Source: Gammaproteobacteria bacterium
Lineage (GTDB): Bacteria; Pseudomonadota; Gammaproteobacteria; Pseudomonadales; Azotimanducaceae
Assembly: GCA_026707945.1 (NCBI GenBank)
Contig: JAPOVV010000038.1
Span: 186,001-250,000 of the forward strand
DNA length: 64,000 nucleotides
Reading direction: 5' to 3'
Shown here: one piece after another, positions 26,620-34,507 of the stretch
Position numbering within the stretch: the stretch's first letter is position 1
Layout of the letters: each line of letters begins with the position of its first letter
Notes under the pieces: generated by a model
Seen by the model: the letters and a program-made list of their open reading frames with translations, nothing else
What the model was told of the DNA's origin: nothing
Database searches by the model: none
Program-made: the position numbers and the translations under genes

Positions 26620-27507
26620 ATGATCCGAAATGACGTTGCCGTCCTGCGCTTCAGTGGGGGTATTTACGACGATGGCGCATTTGATGCGAACGCAATGCGG
26701 GTGGTTATCGATTTCCAGCAAGTGCTGATAAAGATCTCCAGAGCGCTATATTCGTCTCGACATGGGCAGCCGCATGGGAAATCCCATTTGATAGACGTAA
26801 AGAGACTGGCTGTTAAAAATATCGGTAGAGGGAGTACAGTAATTCCAATTCAAATGGTTGAAGAACCTGGAAATCTCGATTTCATGTACGTTCCTGAGGA
26901 ACTGAGTCAGGCAACGACGTTGATGTACGAAACCTACGCGGCTGCGGATAAAGGGGAGATATTACCTAGTACACTCCCTCACGACTTGATTCCACGAATG
27001 GCGTCGGTAGTCTCACATCTGCGCTCTGGTTGCTCACTCGAATTTTCACCTCCAGGTGCGAATTTAAAACCCATTAGTAGCCATGCATGTGAGTCACTAC
27101 TAAATTGGGTAAATGCGACTTACGAAGACAGTACTTCCGTCGTCGGTGAGGTTTTCGAGGTTAATGTAAAGAACGGCACATGCCGTTTATTTGATGTTAT
27201 AAATAAACTTAACGTAAACGTTCAATACGAACGAACGTTTGAAGAACAGGTTACGACTGCATTAACTCAATATAGAAATCAACTTTTGTCAATAGTAGGT
27301 ATAGGCGAATTTAATGAGAGAGGACGCCTATTGAAATTAAAGAATGTCTCGAATGTCGAATTAAAGTCAGATGATGCTATTTCATCAATTCAATCTCATG
27401 AATCTATTACGGAGTACATTGATCGAACAACAAGAGAAGTTCCCGAAGAGGTTTGGGATGAATTACCTAGAGATCTAGCTAAAAACCACGATGCGTATAT
27501 TCAATAG
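26620..27507 (+). CDS. Unknown protein paired with a PIN-domain ribonuclease
   Basis: A 295-residue protein I do not recognise. It follows a strong AAAGGAG ribosome-binding site and ends two bases before a PIN toxin gene, so the two are certainly co-transcribed. It lacks the features of usual VapB antitoxins (about 80 residues with AbrB, RHH or HTH folds). Visible segments include VLRFSGGIYDDGAFDANAMR near the start, a central GEVFEVNVKNGTCRLFDVI and an acidic C-terminus (EVPEEVWDELPRDLAKNHD) that could cap a PIN active site. It is AT-rich compared with flanking genes, suggesting transfer. Confidence 0.65.
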   Translation: MIRNDVAVLRFSGGIYDDGAFDANAMRVVIDFQQVLIKISRALYSSRHGQPHGKSHLIDVKRLAVKNIGRGSTVIPIQMVEEPGNLDFMYVPEELSQATTLMYETYAAADKGEILPSTLPHDLIPRMASVVSHLRSGCSLEFSPPGANLKPISSHACESLLNWVNATYEDSTSVVGEVFEVNVKNGTCRLFDVINKLNVNVQYERTFEEQVTTALTQYRNQLLSIVGIGEFNERGRLLKLKNVSNVELKSDDAISSIQSHESITEYIDRTTREVPEEVWDELPRDLAKNHDAYIQ

Positions 27508-27509
27508 AG

Positions 27510-27929
27510 ATGCATAGGATTTTCGCCGATTCGTCGTATTTTATTGCTCTAATTAACCCAAGAGATAACCATCACGAGAGTGCAAAATCCGCGCAACATA
27601 CGGCCAACAATGCAATATTAGTCACAAGCGAATCGGTTCTATTGGAGGTTGGTGCTTGTTTTTCAAAATCGGGACCCGACGTTAGGAAGCAAGTTACAAA
27701 CGTCCTAAAAACAATTTTGTCGGATCCAAACATTGAAGTCCTTCCTCAAAAGAGATCGGATACAACAGCGGCGATAGATTTGTATGGACGAAGATTGGAT
27801 AAGTCTTATAGTTTGGTTGACTGTATGTCAATGGTACTAATGCGTCGTTTAGACATAGAAGAGGTGCTAACGACAGACCACCACTTCGAGCAAGAAAAAT
27901 TTACAAAATTGATGAGAAATGGTGAGTAG
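27510..27929 (+). CDS. PIN-domain ribonuclease (VapC-like)
   Basis: A 139-residue PIN-domain protein with the expected acidic residues: D7 in RIFADSSYFIALI, E46 in SVLLEVGA, D104 in SLVDCMSM and D123 in LTTDHHFEQ. VapC-type members cut tRNA or rRNA and are held inactive by an antitoxin. The only candidate partner is the 295-residue protein two bases upstream, far larger than a VapB. An IS1595-type transposon is inserted 24 bases after the stop. Confidence 0.85.
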   Translation: MHRIFADSSYFIALINPRDNHHESAKSAQHTANNAILVTSESVLLEVGACFSKSGPDVRKQVTNVLKTILSDPNIEVLPQKRSDTTAAIDLYGRRLDKSYSLVDCMSMVLMRRLDIEEVLTTDHHFEQEKFTKLMRNGE

Positions 27930-27945
27930 TGAATTTACGTAGTCA

Positions 27946-27953
27946 TTTCTATA
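27946..27953 (+). repeat. Target-site duplication, left copy
   Basis: TTTCTATA directly precedes the left terminal repeat and is repeated exactly at 30476-30483. Eight bases is the duplication length of the IS1595 family. Confidence 0.85.
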
Positions 27954-27977
27954 GGGGATTATTGACTTAACTACAAA
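27954..27977 (+). repeat. Left terminal inverted repeat of the IS1595 transposon
   Basis: It starts GGGGATTATTGACTTAACTA. It matches the complement of the right end at 20 of 24 bases, and that of the internal end at 29222-29245 at 21 of 24. A nine-base hairpin (CTTACGACA against TGTCGTAAG, 27985-28007) lies just inside. Confidence 0.8.
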
Positions 27978-28053
27978 ACGCCAACTTACGACACAAGCTG
28001 TCGTAAGAATTAGGAAAATCTTGTATCAACACCGACCTTAGATAGGAACCAGT

Positions 28054-29017
28054 ATGGTTCGTTTAGCCGATGCTCGTCGTCCTCGCGAAGGCATCACGCT
28101 CACGGCGTTTCTTGACGAATTCGCGCCCGATGAAATGGCGGCAGAAGCGTGGCTCGTGGCTCGTCGCACGTCGCTGGCCGGACGGTGTCCGGTGCGCGCA
28201 TTGCGATGCCGCCCGGATTGCTGAACGTAAGAATCGACGTCCCCAGCCATATTGGTGCCACGACTGCCGACGTTACTTCTCGGTAAAAACGCACTCCGTC
28301 ATGCATGCCTCGCCGCTGAGTTGTCGGATCTGGGTCGCGGCCGTGTACCTCATGCTCACGAGCCTGAAAGGCGTGGCCAGCACCAAGCTGGCGCGTGATC
28401 TCGGCATCAGTCAGAAGTCCGCCTGGCACCTGGGACATCGCATCCGTGCGGCCTTCGCCCATGACCGAGATCGTCTCATGCTGGGACCGATCGAAGTCGA
28501 TGAGACCTACGTCGGTGGTAAGGCGAAGAATCAACATGCCTCCCAGCGAAACGGGAAGCGGGGTGTGGGCGGTAAGTACCCGGTCGTTGGCATCCTCGAC
28601 CGGTCGACTGGTGAAGTCCGTGCCGAAGCCGTCGACGACACAAAAAAGGACGAGTTACAGGGTTATCTGGAAGAGAATATTCGGTCCGATACGACCGTGT
28701 ATTCGGATGAGATGCGCAGCTACGACGACCTGCCGCAACCGCACGAAGCCGTACAGCACAGTACCGGTGAATATGTCCGTGGCGAGGGCCATACCAATCG
28801 CATTGAGTCATTTTGGTCGATGTTGAAGCGTGGCTACGTTGGGGTTTACCACCGGTTTTCGCAACAGCATCTGGACCGGTACGTCAAGGAGTATGCCAAG
28901 CGTCGTAGCCTGCGTGAACTCGACACCATCGATCAGATGACGGAACTGATCACACAGTTTTGGGGCGTACGTCTGTCCTGGGTGGACCTCGTCGCGGACC
29001 GCGCTACGACTTGGTAG
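28054..29017 (+). pseudogene. IS1595-family transposase, frameshifted by a 7-bp duplication
   Basis: The ATG at 28054 opens the family's usual N-terminus (ITLTAFLDEFAPDEMAAEAW). The correct continuation, RRWPDGVRCAHC, lies in another frame. TGGCTCG is present twice in tandem (28150-28156, 28157-28163); removing one copy restores an unbroken 318-residue protein. The rest is intact: zinc ribbon C-x2-C...WCHDCRRYFS, the catalytic Asp residues in IEVDETYVGG and VYSDEMRSYDDL, and TNRIESFWSMLKRGY. A shorter start at 28070 in the second frame would replace the N-terminus with unrelated residues. The copy is probably inactive unless the break is corrected. Confidence 0.82.
28150..28163 (+). repeat. 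7-bp tandem duplication inside the transposase
   Basis: TGGCTCGTGGCTCG is two copies of a 7-base unit. It shifts the frame by one base and fully explains the broken transposase. Confidence 0.8.
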
Positions 29018-29200
29018 AGGTCGAATCTCCTTCGAGACGCGCCAGCACAACAATAAAAACGCCGGTTCGAGGTCTCTCGCTGGGCTTAGTCGACCGCGTG
29101 TGCACTGAGAAATCTCGTGTACACGCTTATAGGCGAAACGAGGTCAGTTCGACGTATCGAGTCGTTCCCTCAGTAATGTATATTTCATATCAAACACTAC

Positions 29201-29245
29201 TATATTAAGTTTTCATCCTCTTGTGTAGTTATGTCAGTAATCCCC
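29201..29245 (+). repeat. Internal right-end copy of the IS1595 transposon
   Basis: This segment aligns without gaps to 30431-30475 at 38 of 45 bases, with the ten bases TTTCATCCTC unchanged. Its last 24 bases match the left repeat at 21 of 24. No TTTCTATA follows it, so it is not the end used at the last insertion. A further fragment of the same type lies at 29277-29296. Confidence 0.75.
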
Positions 29246-29386
29246 ACATTTTTTGTGTCGTATGTTGAGACTTTGTATTTGAGTTAGGAATCCCTTTACT
29301 TTTTATCACTGATCCAAGCAGGGCGCGGAGCAAATTGAGCAGCGCTTCGAATCGCGATCTGATTCAGCCGCTTTCTGCTCACGTTC

Positions 29387-30022
29387 TCAATTTCGTTGCT
29401 CGCATCCATCGATCTTGAGTTTCACCGAAAACACGGTCTCGCCGTGTCCTCTCTCGTCTCGTTTGCCCTGAATCGTCTCCTCTATAGCAACAGACAATCC
29501 GTTTACCAATCCGGCCGCCTTGAGTAGGTCACTTTCAATGTCCAGCAGTTCTCGCAGCATTGCAATCCTGCCAGCTTCAACGCCCATTGAATCGTTGCGC
29601 TTTAGGAAATATTCGTGAACTAGGAAATTCCTCTTCTTCCTTGCGCTGTCTAAAAAATCAGGCACCCATTCGTCGATCTCTTCCACGAATTTCGTCCTGA
29701 ATAGATTCAAAAGCTGCCCAGTTGTTTTCTTATCGATGTCACGCGGCAGAGCCTCCGAAATTGTCATTCTTTTAAGTTTGGTAACGAGCTTAGCCAATGC
29801 GTTTTCCATTAATTGACCGTGCTGCGCGGCGGAGCCGTAGCACGCAAACACCGCGTTTAGCTGACCCTCTACCGACTCTAGCATCTTCAGCGACTCTGAC
29901 GAGTATCCAAGCTCTTCGAAGCTGACCTCAGTTCTTTTGCTTGTCTTTTTACTTCTGTTACTCCGTTTTTTAACCAAGACTGACTCCCCGTATCGCCTCG
30001 TCCCTAAGCATAAAGAATTCAT
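29387..30022 (-). CDS. HEPN-domain protein carried by the IS1595 transposon
   Basis: A 211-residue helical protein. Near residue 131 it reads SARKKRNFLVHEYF, where R131-N132-x3-H136 is the R-x4-H motif of HEPN ribonuclease-fold domains, preceded by a long helix pair (GQLMENALAKLVTKLKRM). The N-terminus is very basic (VKKRSNRSKKTSKR). A TTG at 29977 follows GGGGAG at good spacing and may be the true start, giving 196 residues. No antitoxin (for example MNT) is adjacent. It lies inside a transposon bounded by an 8-bp duplication and reads opposite to the transposase, so it is a passenger gene, perhaps a defence or toxin function. Confidence 0.65.
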   Translation of the reverse strand: MNSLCLGTRRYGESVLVKKRSNRSKKTSKRTEVSFEELGYSSESLKMLESVEGQLNAVFACYGSAAQHGQLMENALAKLVTKLKRMTISEALPRDIDKKTTGQLLNLFRTKFVEEIDEWVPDFLDSARKKRNFLVHEYFLKRNDSMGVEAGRIAMLRELLDIESDLLKAAGLVNGLSVAIEETIQGKRDERGHGETVFSVKLKIDGCEQRN

Positions 30023-30429
30023 CCACTAGAACGTGAATTTTAGCGCTTGGCTTTTGATTGTAGCTTTCTCAAAATCTTGTTTAAGTTTCAGTAATTATCA
30101 ATGACTTACGACATGTATGAATCGATTTTTATTTTGGCATTATCTTGCCAATCTTGATACGCTGACCGAGACACATCGTAAATAAGCTATCGTAGCCCTT
30201 CAACGATCCGATCCGGATAGCACCGTTCCTCACCAAGTTCGAGAGCATGATCGACGCCCTTGAGACGCGGCTTCACAACACCAGCAAATGACGGCTCAAA
30301 GTGTCTCATGTGGCATCGTAGATCGCGCTTGCTGAAGGATCTCCTCTTTACTTCTGCTGGAACGACAAGCCCAGTTCGTCGTAACTAAACGCTACCTCAG
30401 CAATAAATCTCTTCTAACAACCACCAGTA
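30023..30429. other. Non-coding right part of the transposon with a gene fragment
   Basis: A 29-codon plus-strand stretch ending in a stop (30206-30292; PFLTKFESMIDALETRLHN in its middle) looks like the C-terminus of a lost protein I cannot name. The rest shows no gene. Confidence 0.35.
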
Positions 30430-30451
30430 GTATATTGCGCTTTCATCCTCC

Positions 30452-30475
30452 TGTGTCGTTAAGTCAGGAATCCCC
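30452..30475 (-). repeat. Right terminal inverted repeat of the IS1595 transposon
   Basis: It ends in AATCCCC and is followed at once by the TTTCTATA duplication. It matches the complement of the left repeat at 20 of 24 bases. Confidence 0.8.
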
Positions 30476-30483
30476 TTTCTATA
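30476..30483 (+). repeat. Target-site duplication, right copy
   Basis: TTTCTATA is identical to 27946-27953 and fixes the right limit of the transposon. Confidence 0.85.
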
Positions 30484-30959
30484 TGCAGCTTTCTGGAATG
30501 AGAAAAGTAATAGAGTACAAGCAAACACATGATGTGTTTCGGGGTTTGGATGCGGCGAAGCCTTTATGCTGTAGGCAGCGTCTCGTCGAGAAACTTAGCG
30601 TTGTTTCGAGGTCTTAAAAGATGTGGGTTTCAGGTAACGACGCTAAGAGTGAATTTATCGATTACCGAATGAAGAGCAGAGCATGAGGTGTAAGAAGATG
30701 GTGCGAGATCGCTGCAGGCTGCAACTTATACTGTTTAGTTTAATCGAGCCCAGCTAAGTCGATCTTAGTCCAACTAGTCTGGTAAGCCTATTTTCAACAA
30801 ACGTAAGCGGGGTGAGAAAACTCACGGTAGCGGAACAACCCGACGCGTAAAGAATCTAGGTCCCGTAAGAAGCTGGACGTCGATAGGGAAATCAAATGAT
30901 TGTTCGAAGTGAATACGGTGCGCTATTGCGTTCATATTAAAGTATCTAATTAGACGCTG
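30484..30959. other. Intergenic region, no convincing gene
   Basis: This 476-bp stretch between the transposon and the 2H phosphoesterase gene shows no frame with protein-like composition and no clear hairpin terminator. Confidence 0.4.
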
Positions 30960-31538
30960 TTAATTACCTGGTTTGTACTTAACTTCGAATGCGTCAAATT
31001 CAATATTGCGAATCGTATTACGAAGGTCTTTACCTATTGGTTTTAGGTCGTAAGGTGAACCGTTGTTGGGCTGTAATATCGTTACGTGTGGTTGAAATTT
31101 ACGAGCACCAAAAGCGCTTCGCGTCGCGGTTGATAGTGGTCGACTGCCTAATAGCTTTGATGTTTCTAGATCGGATATGCTTCTTCTGAGCTCTACTAGA
31201 CTTGAGATTGCTCGATTACGCCGAGTTAGTCTCAAACCTATTTTATGATCTTTTGGATGGACTTCGCTTCTAGGTACTTCGCCTCCAGCCTTCATAATCA
31301 TAAACCTCAGCTCCTTGCAATCGGCTTTCACTTTGATTGGCCATCTGCCAATGCACAGTCCAGGAAGTGTACATTGCGTGTAGTACGCAGTTAAGTGCAT
31401 ACGTGTAGAAATGGCACTCGGATTAAAACCCCGAGATATTAGGAATTGGGTGACTGTCTCCGTGGAGTTTCTGGACAACCATAGCATCGCTAATACTTCC
31501 GGTGTCGTACGCGATTTGAGCTTGAAATTGTTTGTCAT
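30960..31538 (-). CDS. 2H-phosphoesterase-like protein
   Basis: The 192-residue protein has the two HxT motifs of the 2H phosphoesterase fold: H48-L-T in STRMHLTAYYTQ and H151-V-T in FQPHVTILQP. The spacing of about 100 residues is typical. Family members include RNA 2',3'-cyclic phosphodiesterases, LigT-like enzymes and nucleases that cut cyclic or 2',5'-linked oligonucleotides. This one may process RNA ends or signalling nucleotides. It is not a clear LigT orthologue. It sits at the edge of the accessory block, 49 bases from the ptsP stop on the same strand. Confidence 0.65.
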   Translation of the reverse strand: MTNNFKLKSRTTPEVLAMLWLSRNSTETVTQFLISRGFNPSAISTRMHLTAYYTQCTLPGLCIGRWPIKVKADCKELRFMIMKAGGEVPRSEVHPKDHKIGLRLTRRNRAISSLVELRRSISDLETSKLLGSRPLSTATRSAFGARKFQPHVTILQPNNGSPYDLKPIGKDLRNTIRNIEFDAFEVKYKPGN

Positions 31539-31586
31539 GGTTTTACGCCAGCGTTTATACCTTCGTTGTATGGAGTTCGGAGCGTA

Positions 31587-33881
31587 TCAAAAGAAAATCG
31601 CCGGTGGGTCGTGTGGTGGTAGCGCTTTATCCAGTCCTGCGCCGTGTAGCTGCTCGCGAATAAAGTTAAAAATCTCTTTTGCCGACTGCATACGTAAGGC
31701 TCTGGCGACGATTCGGCGGCAATTTGTCATCGTGATGTTGCGGATCACCCACTTCACGCGTGGGATGTTCGTCGCGTTCATCGATAGCACGTCGTATCCC
31801 ATGCCAATGCACATCACGGCGCCCTCTACCGTTCCTGCCAATTCGCCACAAATTCCGATCGGCTTCCTCGCTTCGTGCGCAGTCTTCGCAAGCATTCTGA
31901 GCGCATGCACCATCGATGGATCAAACTCCCTATAGAGCTCCGCAACTTGCGGATTCGTCCGTGACGCTGCGAGCATGTACTGGGTTAGATCGTTGGTCCC
32001 TATGGCAAGGAAGTCCACAAGTCGCATAACTTGCTGGCGTTGAAAGATCAGGGACGGTACTTCGATCATCACGCCAATTTGAGGTTGTTTGGCGTTGACA
32101 CCCTCTTCAATGACTTCGCGATACGCTTGGTCGATATAGCGTTTAGCCGTCTCGATCTCTTCGATATTCGAAACCATCGGCAGCATGATGCGCAGAATGC
32201 CTTCAAGATCGGCGTTCGCTTTGAACATCGCACGGACTTGACCAAGAAAAATGTCCGGATGGTCGAGCGTCACCCGAATGCCCCGCCAACCGAGGAACGG
32301 GTTTTCTTCTTCGATCCGGAAGTAAGGTAGGTCTTTGTCGCCGCCGATATCCAGCGTCCGCATGGTGACTGGACGTGGGTCAAACGCTTCCATGTGTTCG
32401 CGGTAGATGCGGCGCTGCTCTTCTTCGGTGGGAAAACGGTTCCGATTGGCGAAGGGCACTTCGGTACGAAACAGTCCAATGCCCTCCGCACCCAGGTCAA
32501 GGGAGCGCGAGATTTCACTCACCAATCCAATGTTGACCCAAACATTGATTCGTACCCCATCCATAGTGACGCTGGGTAAATCGCGTATCTCATCCAGCTC
32601 CGCCTGAAAAGACTCTTCGACGTTGACCAGTGCATCGAAATGAGTGGTCGTTGCCGCGGAGGGATTCACGACGACTTCGCCGTAGTAACCATCGACAATT
32701 AGCGGCAGGTTATCGACATCGAGCAGTGGTAGGTCTTCGGCGCCGATAACGGCGGGTAGATTCAATGCGCGTGCGAGAATGGTCACATGCGAGTTCATGG
32801 ACCCTTCAACAGAAACCACTCCTATAAGGTTTTCGGATGGCACTTCACTGAGCATGGACGCCGACACTTCATTTGCGACGAGAATCGAGTTCGGCGGGAT
32901 ATCGTTATCGCTACGATCTTGCTGTTGCATGGCAGCGAGTATTCGCTGACCAAGGTCGCGTAGATCTTGTCCCCGCTCCGCCAAATAGGAGCTTTCAGAT
33001 CGTTCCAGTTCGCGAATATGTCTTGAGAAAACGCTACTTACAGCGGTTTGCGCGCCCACGCATTCGTTTAGGACTGTTGTACGCACTTCATGAGGTAGCG
33101 CGTCATCGTCAAGCATGTGCAGATACGCGTCGAACAGGGCTAGCTCTTCGGCGCCAAGGACAGACTGCATACGTTCACGACCTTGGTTCAGATCTTGAAC
33201 AACGATGGCGAGTGCTTCGTTGAACTCGACTAGCTCCTGCTCGACGTCATCAGGCTCAATGACGCGATATGTGACGTCTTCGAGCTGTGCATGAGGGTGG
33301 CGCACGACGGCTCTACCAGACGCTATACCAGGTGAGCCGGCGTAGCCTTTGAAATGTTGCTCCTCTCGCTGCTTGGGCGGCACCGCGCCAAGTACGATCT
33401 CATTCGTCGCGATCGCGTGCGATAAGTCATGGGCGAAAGAAGTGGCGAGAGAGGTTAGAAAGCCCTCATCGTCCTCACTAAATTCGTGATACTCATCTTG
33501 CGCGACAAGGACTCCTAGGATTCGTCGCTGATAGAGAATGGGCACGCCCAAGAAGCTTGGGAATGCGTTTTCTTGGTGACCTTCAACGACAAATACATCC
33601 GGGTGCTCGTTTATGTTTGTGAGATTAAGCGGTTCTTTACGCTTCACGACCAGACCGATCACGCCAGTATTCGCGGGTACGACGATCCGTTTCGGATCGA
33701 TCTCTCCATAGCCTTCGTTGGCAACCAGCTGCAGGTTGTGTGTCTTGTTATCGACGACAAATAGTGAACAAACGTTGCAATTCAGGATATTGGTGACGCG
33801 CGTAACCATCATGGCCGACGCACGATTGAAGCTAACGCCGCCGGAGATATCGGCAATCAGGTCCTGGAGCGCGTCTTGCAC
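31587..33881 (-). CDS. ptsP: Phosphoenolpyruvate-protein phosphotransferase PtsP (EI-Ntr)
   Basis: PtsP starts the nitrogen PTS by moving phosphate from phosphoenolpyruvate to NPr. The 764 residues comprise a GAF domain (about 15-155, LNCNVCSLFVVDNKTHNLQL), an EI N-terminal domain, the phosphohistidine domain with the His in GSMNSHVTILARALNLPAV, and the PEP-binding barrel (FRTEVPFANRNRFPTEEEQR, GICGELAG). It starts at GTG directly after the rppH stop. Downstream on the same strand one would expect lgt; here accessory genes intervene. Confidence 0.96.
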   Translation of the reverse strand: MQDALQDLIADISGGVSFNRASAMMVTRVTNILNCNVCSLFVVDNKTHNLQLVANEGYGEIDPKRIVVPANTGVIGLVVKRKEPLNLTNINEHPDVFVVEGHQENAFPSFLGVPILYQRRILGVLVAQDEYHEFSEDDEGFLTSLATSFAHDLSHAIATNEIVLGAVPPKQREEQHFKGYAGSPGIASGRAVVRHPHAQLEDVTYRVIEPDDVEQELVEFNEALAIVVQDLNQGRERMQSVLGAEELALFDAYLHMLDDDALPHEVRTTVLNECVGAQTAVSSVFSRHIRELERSESSYLAERGQDLRDLGQRILAAMQQQDRSDNDIPPNSILVANEVSASMLSEVPSENLIGVVSVEGSMNSHVTILARALNLPAVIGAEDLPLLDVDNLPLIVDGYYGEVVVNPSAATTTHFDALVNVEESFQAELDEIRDLPSVTMDGVRINVWVNIGLVSEISRSLDLGAEGIGLFRTEVPFANRNRFPTEEEQRRIYREHMEAFDPRPVTMRTLDIGGDKDLPYFRIEEENPFLGWRGIRVTLDHPDIFLGQVRAMFKANADLEGILRIMLPMVSNIEEIETAKRYIDQAYREVIEEGVNAKQPQIGVMIEVPSLIFQRQQVMRLVDFLAIGTNDLTQYMLAASRTNPQVAELYREFDPSMVHALRMLAKTAHEARKPIGICGELAGTVEGAVMCIGMGYDVLSMNATNIPRVKWVIRNITMTNCRRIVARALRMQSAKEIFNFIREQLHGAGLDKALPPHDPPAIFF

Positions 33882-34382
33882 CTAAACGGCCTCGTGCTCG
33901 AAATGGATGGATAGGTGTTCGAGCGCTTCGCGATAGACTCGGTATTTGAAGCGCACCGTCATTCGGACCGGCTCCCAAAAATCAACCCATGTCCAGCGCG
34001 CGAATTCCGGTTCTTCGTCAGATCGACCGAGATCAATGACATGATCGGGCGATCGGAGTCGAAGCAAAAACCACTTTTGTTTCTGACCGATGCCTGGTAC
34101 TTCTCGGGGTATGCGATGGCGGGGTAGTCGATAGCGAAACCATCGACCCGTCTCTGCAATGACGCTGACTTGATGGGGTCTCAGTCCAACCTCTTCGTAT
34201 AGCTCGCGGTACATGGCTTCGATGGGTGTTTCTCCGCGATGAATCCCCCCTTGCGGGAATTGCCACCAATTCCGCCCTTCGAAGCGCTGGGCTATTAGGA
34301 CTTGGTTGGCGTCATTGCACAGTACAATGCAGACGTTGAGCCGATAGCCATCTTCATAGACGTCGCGCTCTTCCTTTAGCAT
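33882..34382 (-). CDS. rppH: RNA pyrophosphohydrolase
   Basis: RppH removes pyrophosphate from mRNA 5' ends and triggers decay. The Nudix box is complete: GGIHRGETPIEAMYRELYEE followed by VGL. Other conserved pieces are GYRLNVCIVLCN, NWWQFPQGG and GQKQKWFLLRL. I chose the ATG at 34382, giving 166 residues; a TTG at 34409 would add nine residues. The stop abuts the ptsP start, the standard rppH-ptsP arrangement. Confidence 0.94.
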   Translation of the reverse strand: MLKEERDVYEDGYRLNVCIVLCNDANQVLIAQRFEGRNWWQFPQGGIHRGETPIEAMYRELYEEVGLRPHQVSVIAETGRWFRYRLPRHRIPREVPGIGQKQKWFLLRLRSPDHVIDLGRSDEEPEFARWTWVDFWEPVRMTVRFKYRVYREALEHLSIHFEHEAV

Positions 34383-34507
34383 AAATCGCTCAGGTTTCGA
34401 TAGGCACAAAGAGGGCCTGCACTGTGTCGGCCTATCCGATCACAGATGAAACATACCCTCACTTTCTTACATTTTAAGTCGTTTTTCGGGGGTCGCCGAC
34501 GGGCATC

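Larger units (their letters stand above)
27954..30475 (+). mobile_element. IS1595-family transposon with HEPN passenger gene
   Basis: The element is 2,522 bp. Its ends are imperfect inverted repeats of 24 bases (27954-27977 and 30452-30475, 20 of 24 matching) starting with GGGGATT, and it is flanked by an exact 8-bp duplication, TTTCTATA. It contains a frameshifted IS1595-type transposase on the plus strand and a HEPN gene on the minus strand. A second right-end-like segment at 29201-29245 is 38/45 identical to the terminal one and would define a shorter 1,292-bp unit. IS1595 elements are known to carry passenger genes. The intact duplication points to fairly recent insertion. Confidence 0.85.

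Noticed and set aside
28054-29017. Programmed ribosomal frameshifting in the transposase.
   Set aside because: There is no slippery run at the junction, and a simple 7-bp tandem duplication explains the frame change completely.
27954-29245. The IS1595 element ending at the inner right repeat at 29245.
   Set aside because: No 8-bp duplication matches the left flank there (ACATTTTT against TTTCTATA), whereas the outer end at 30475 is followed by an exact match.
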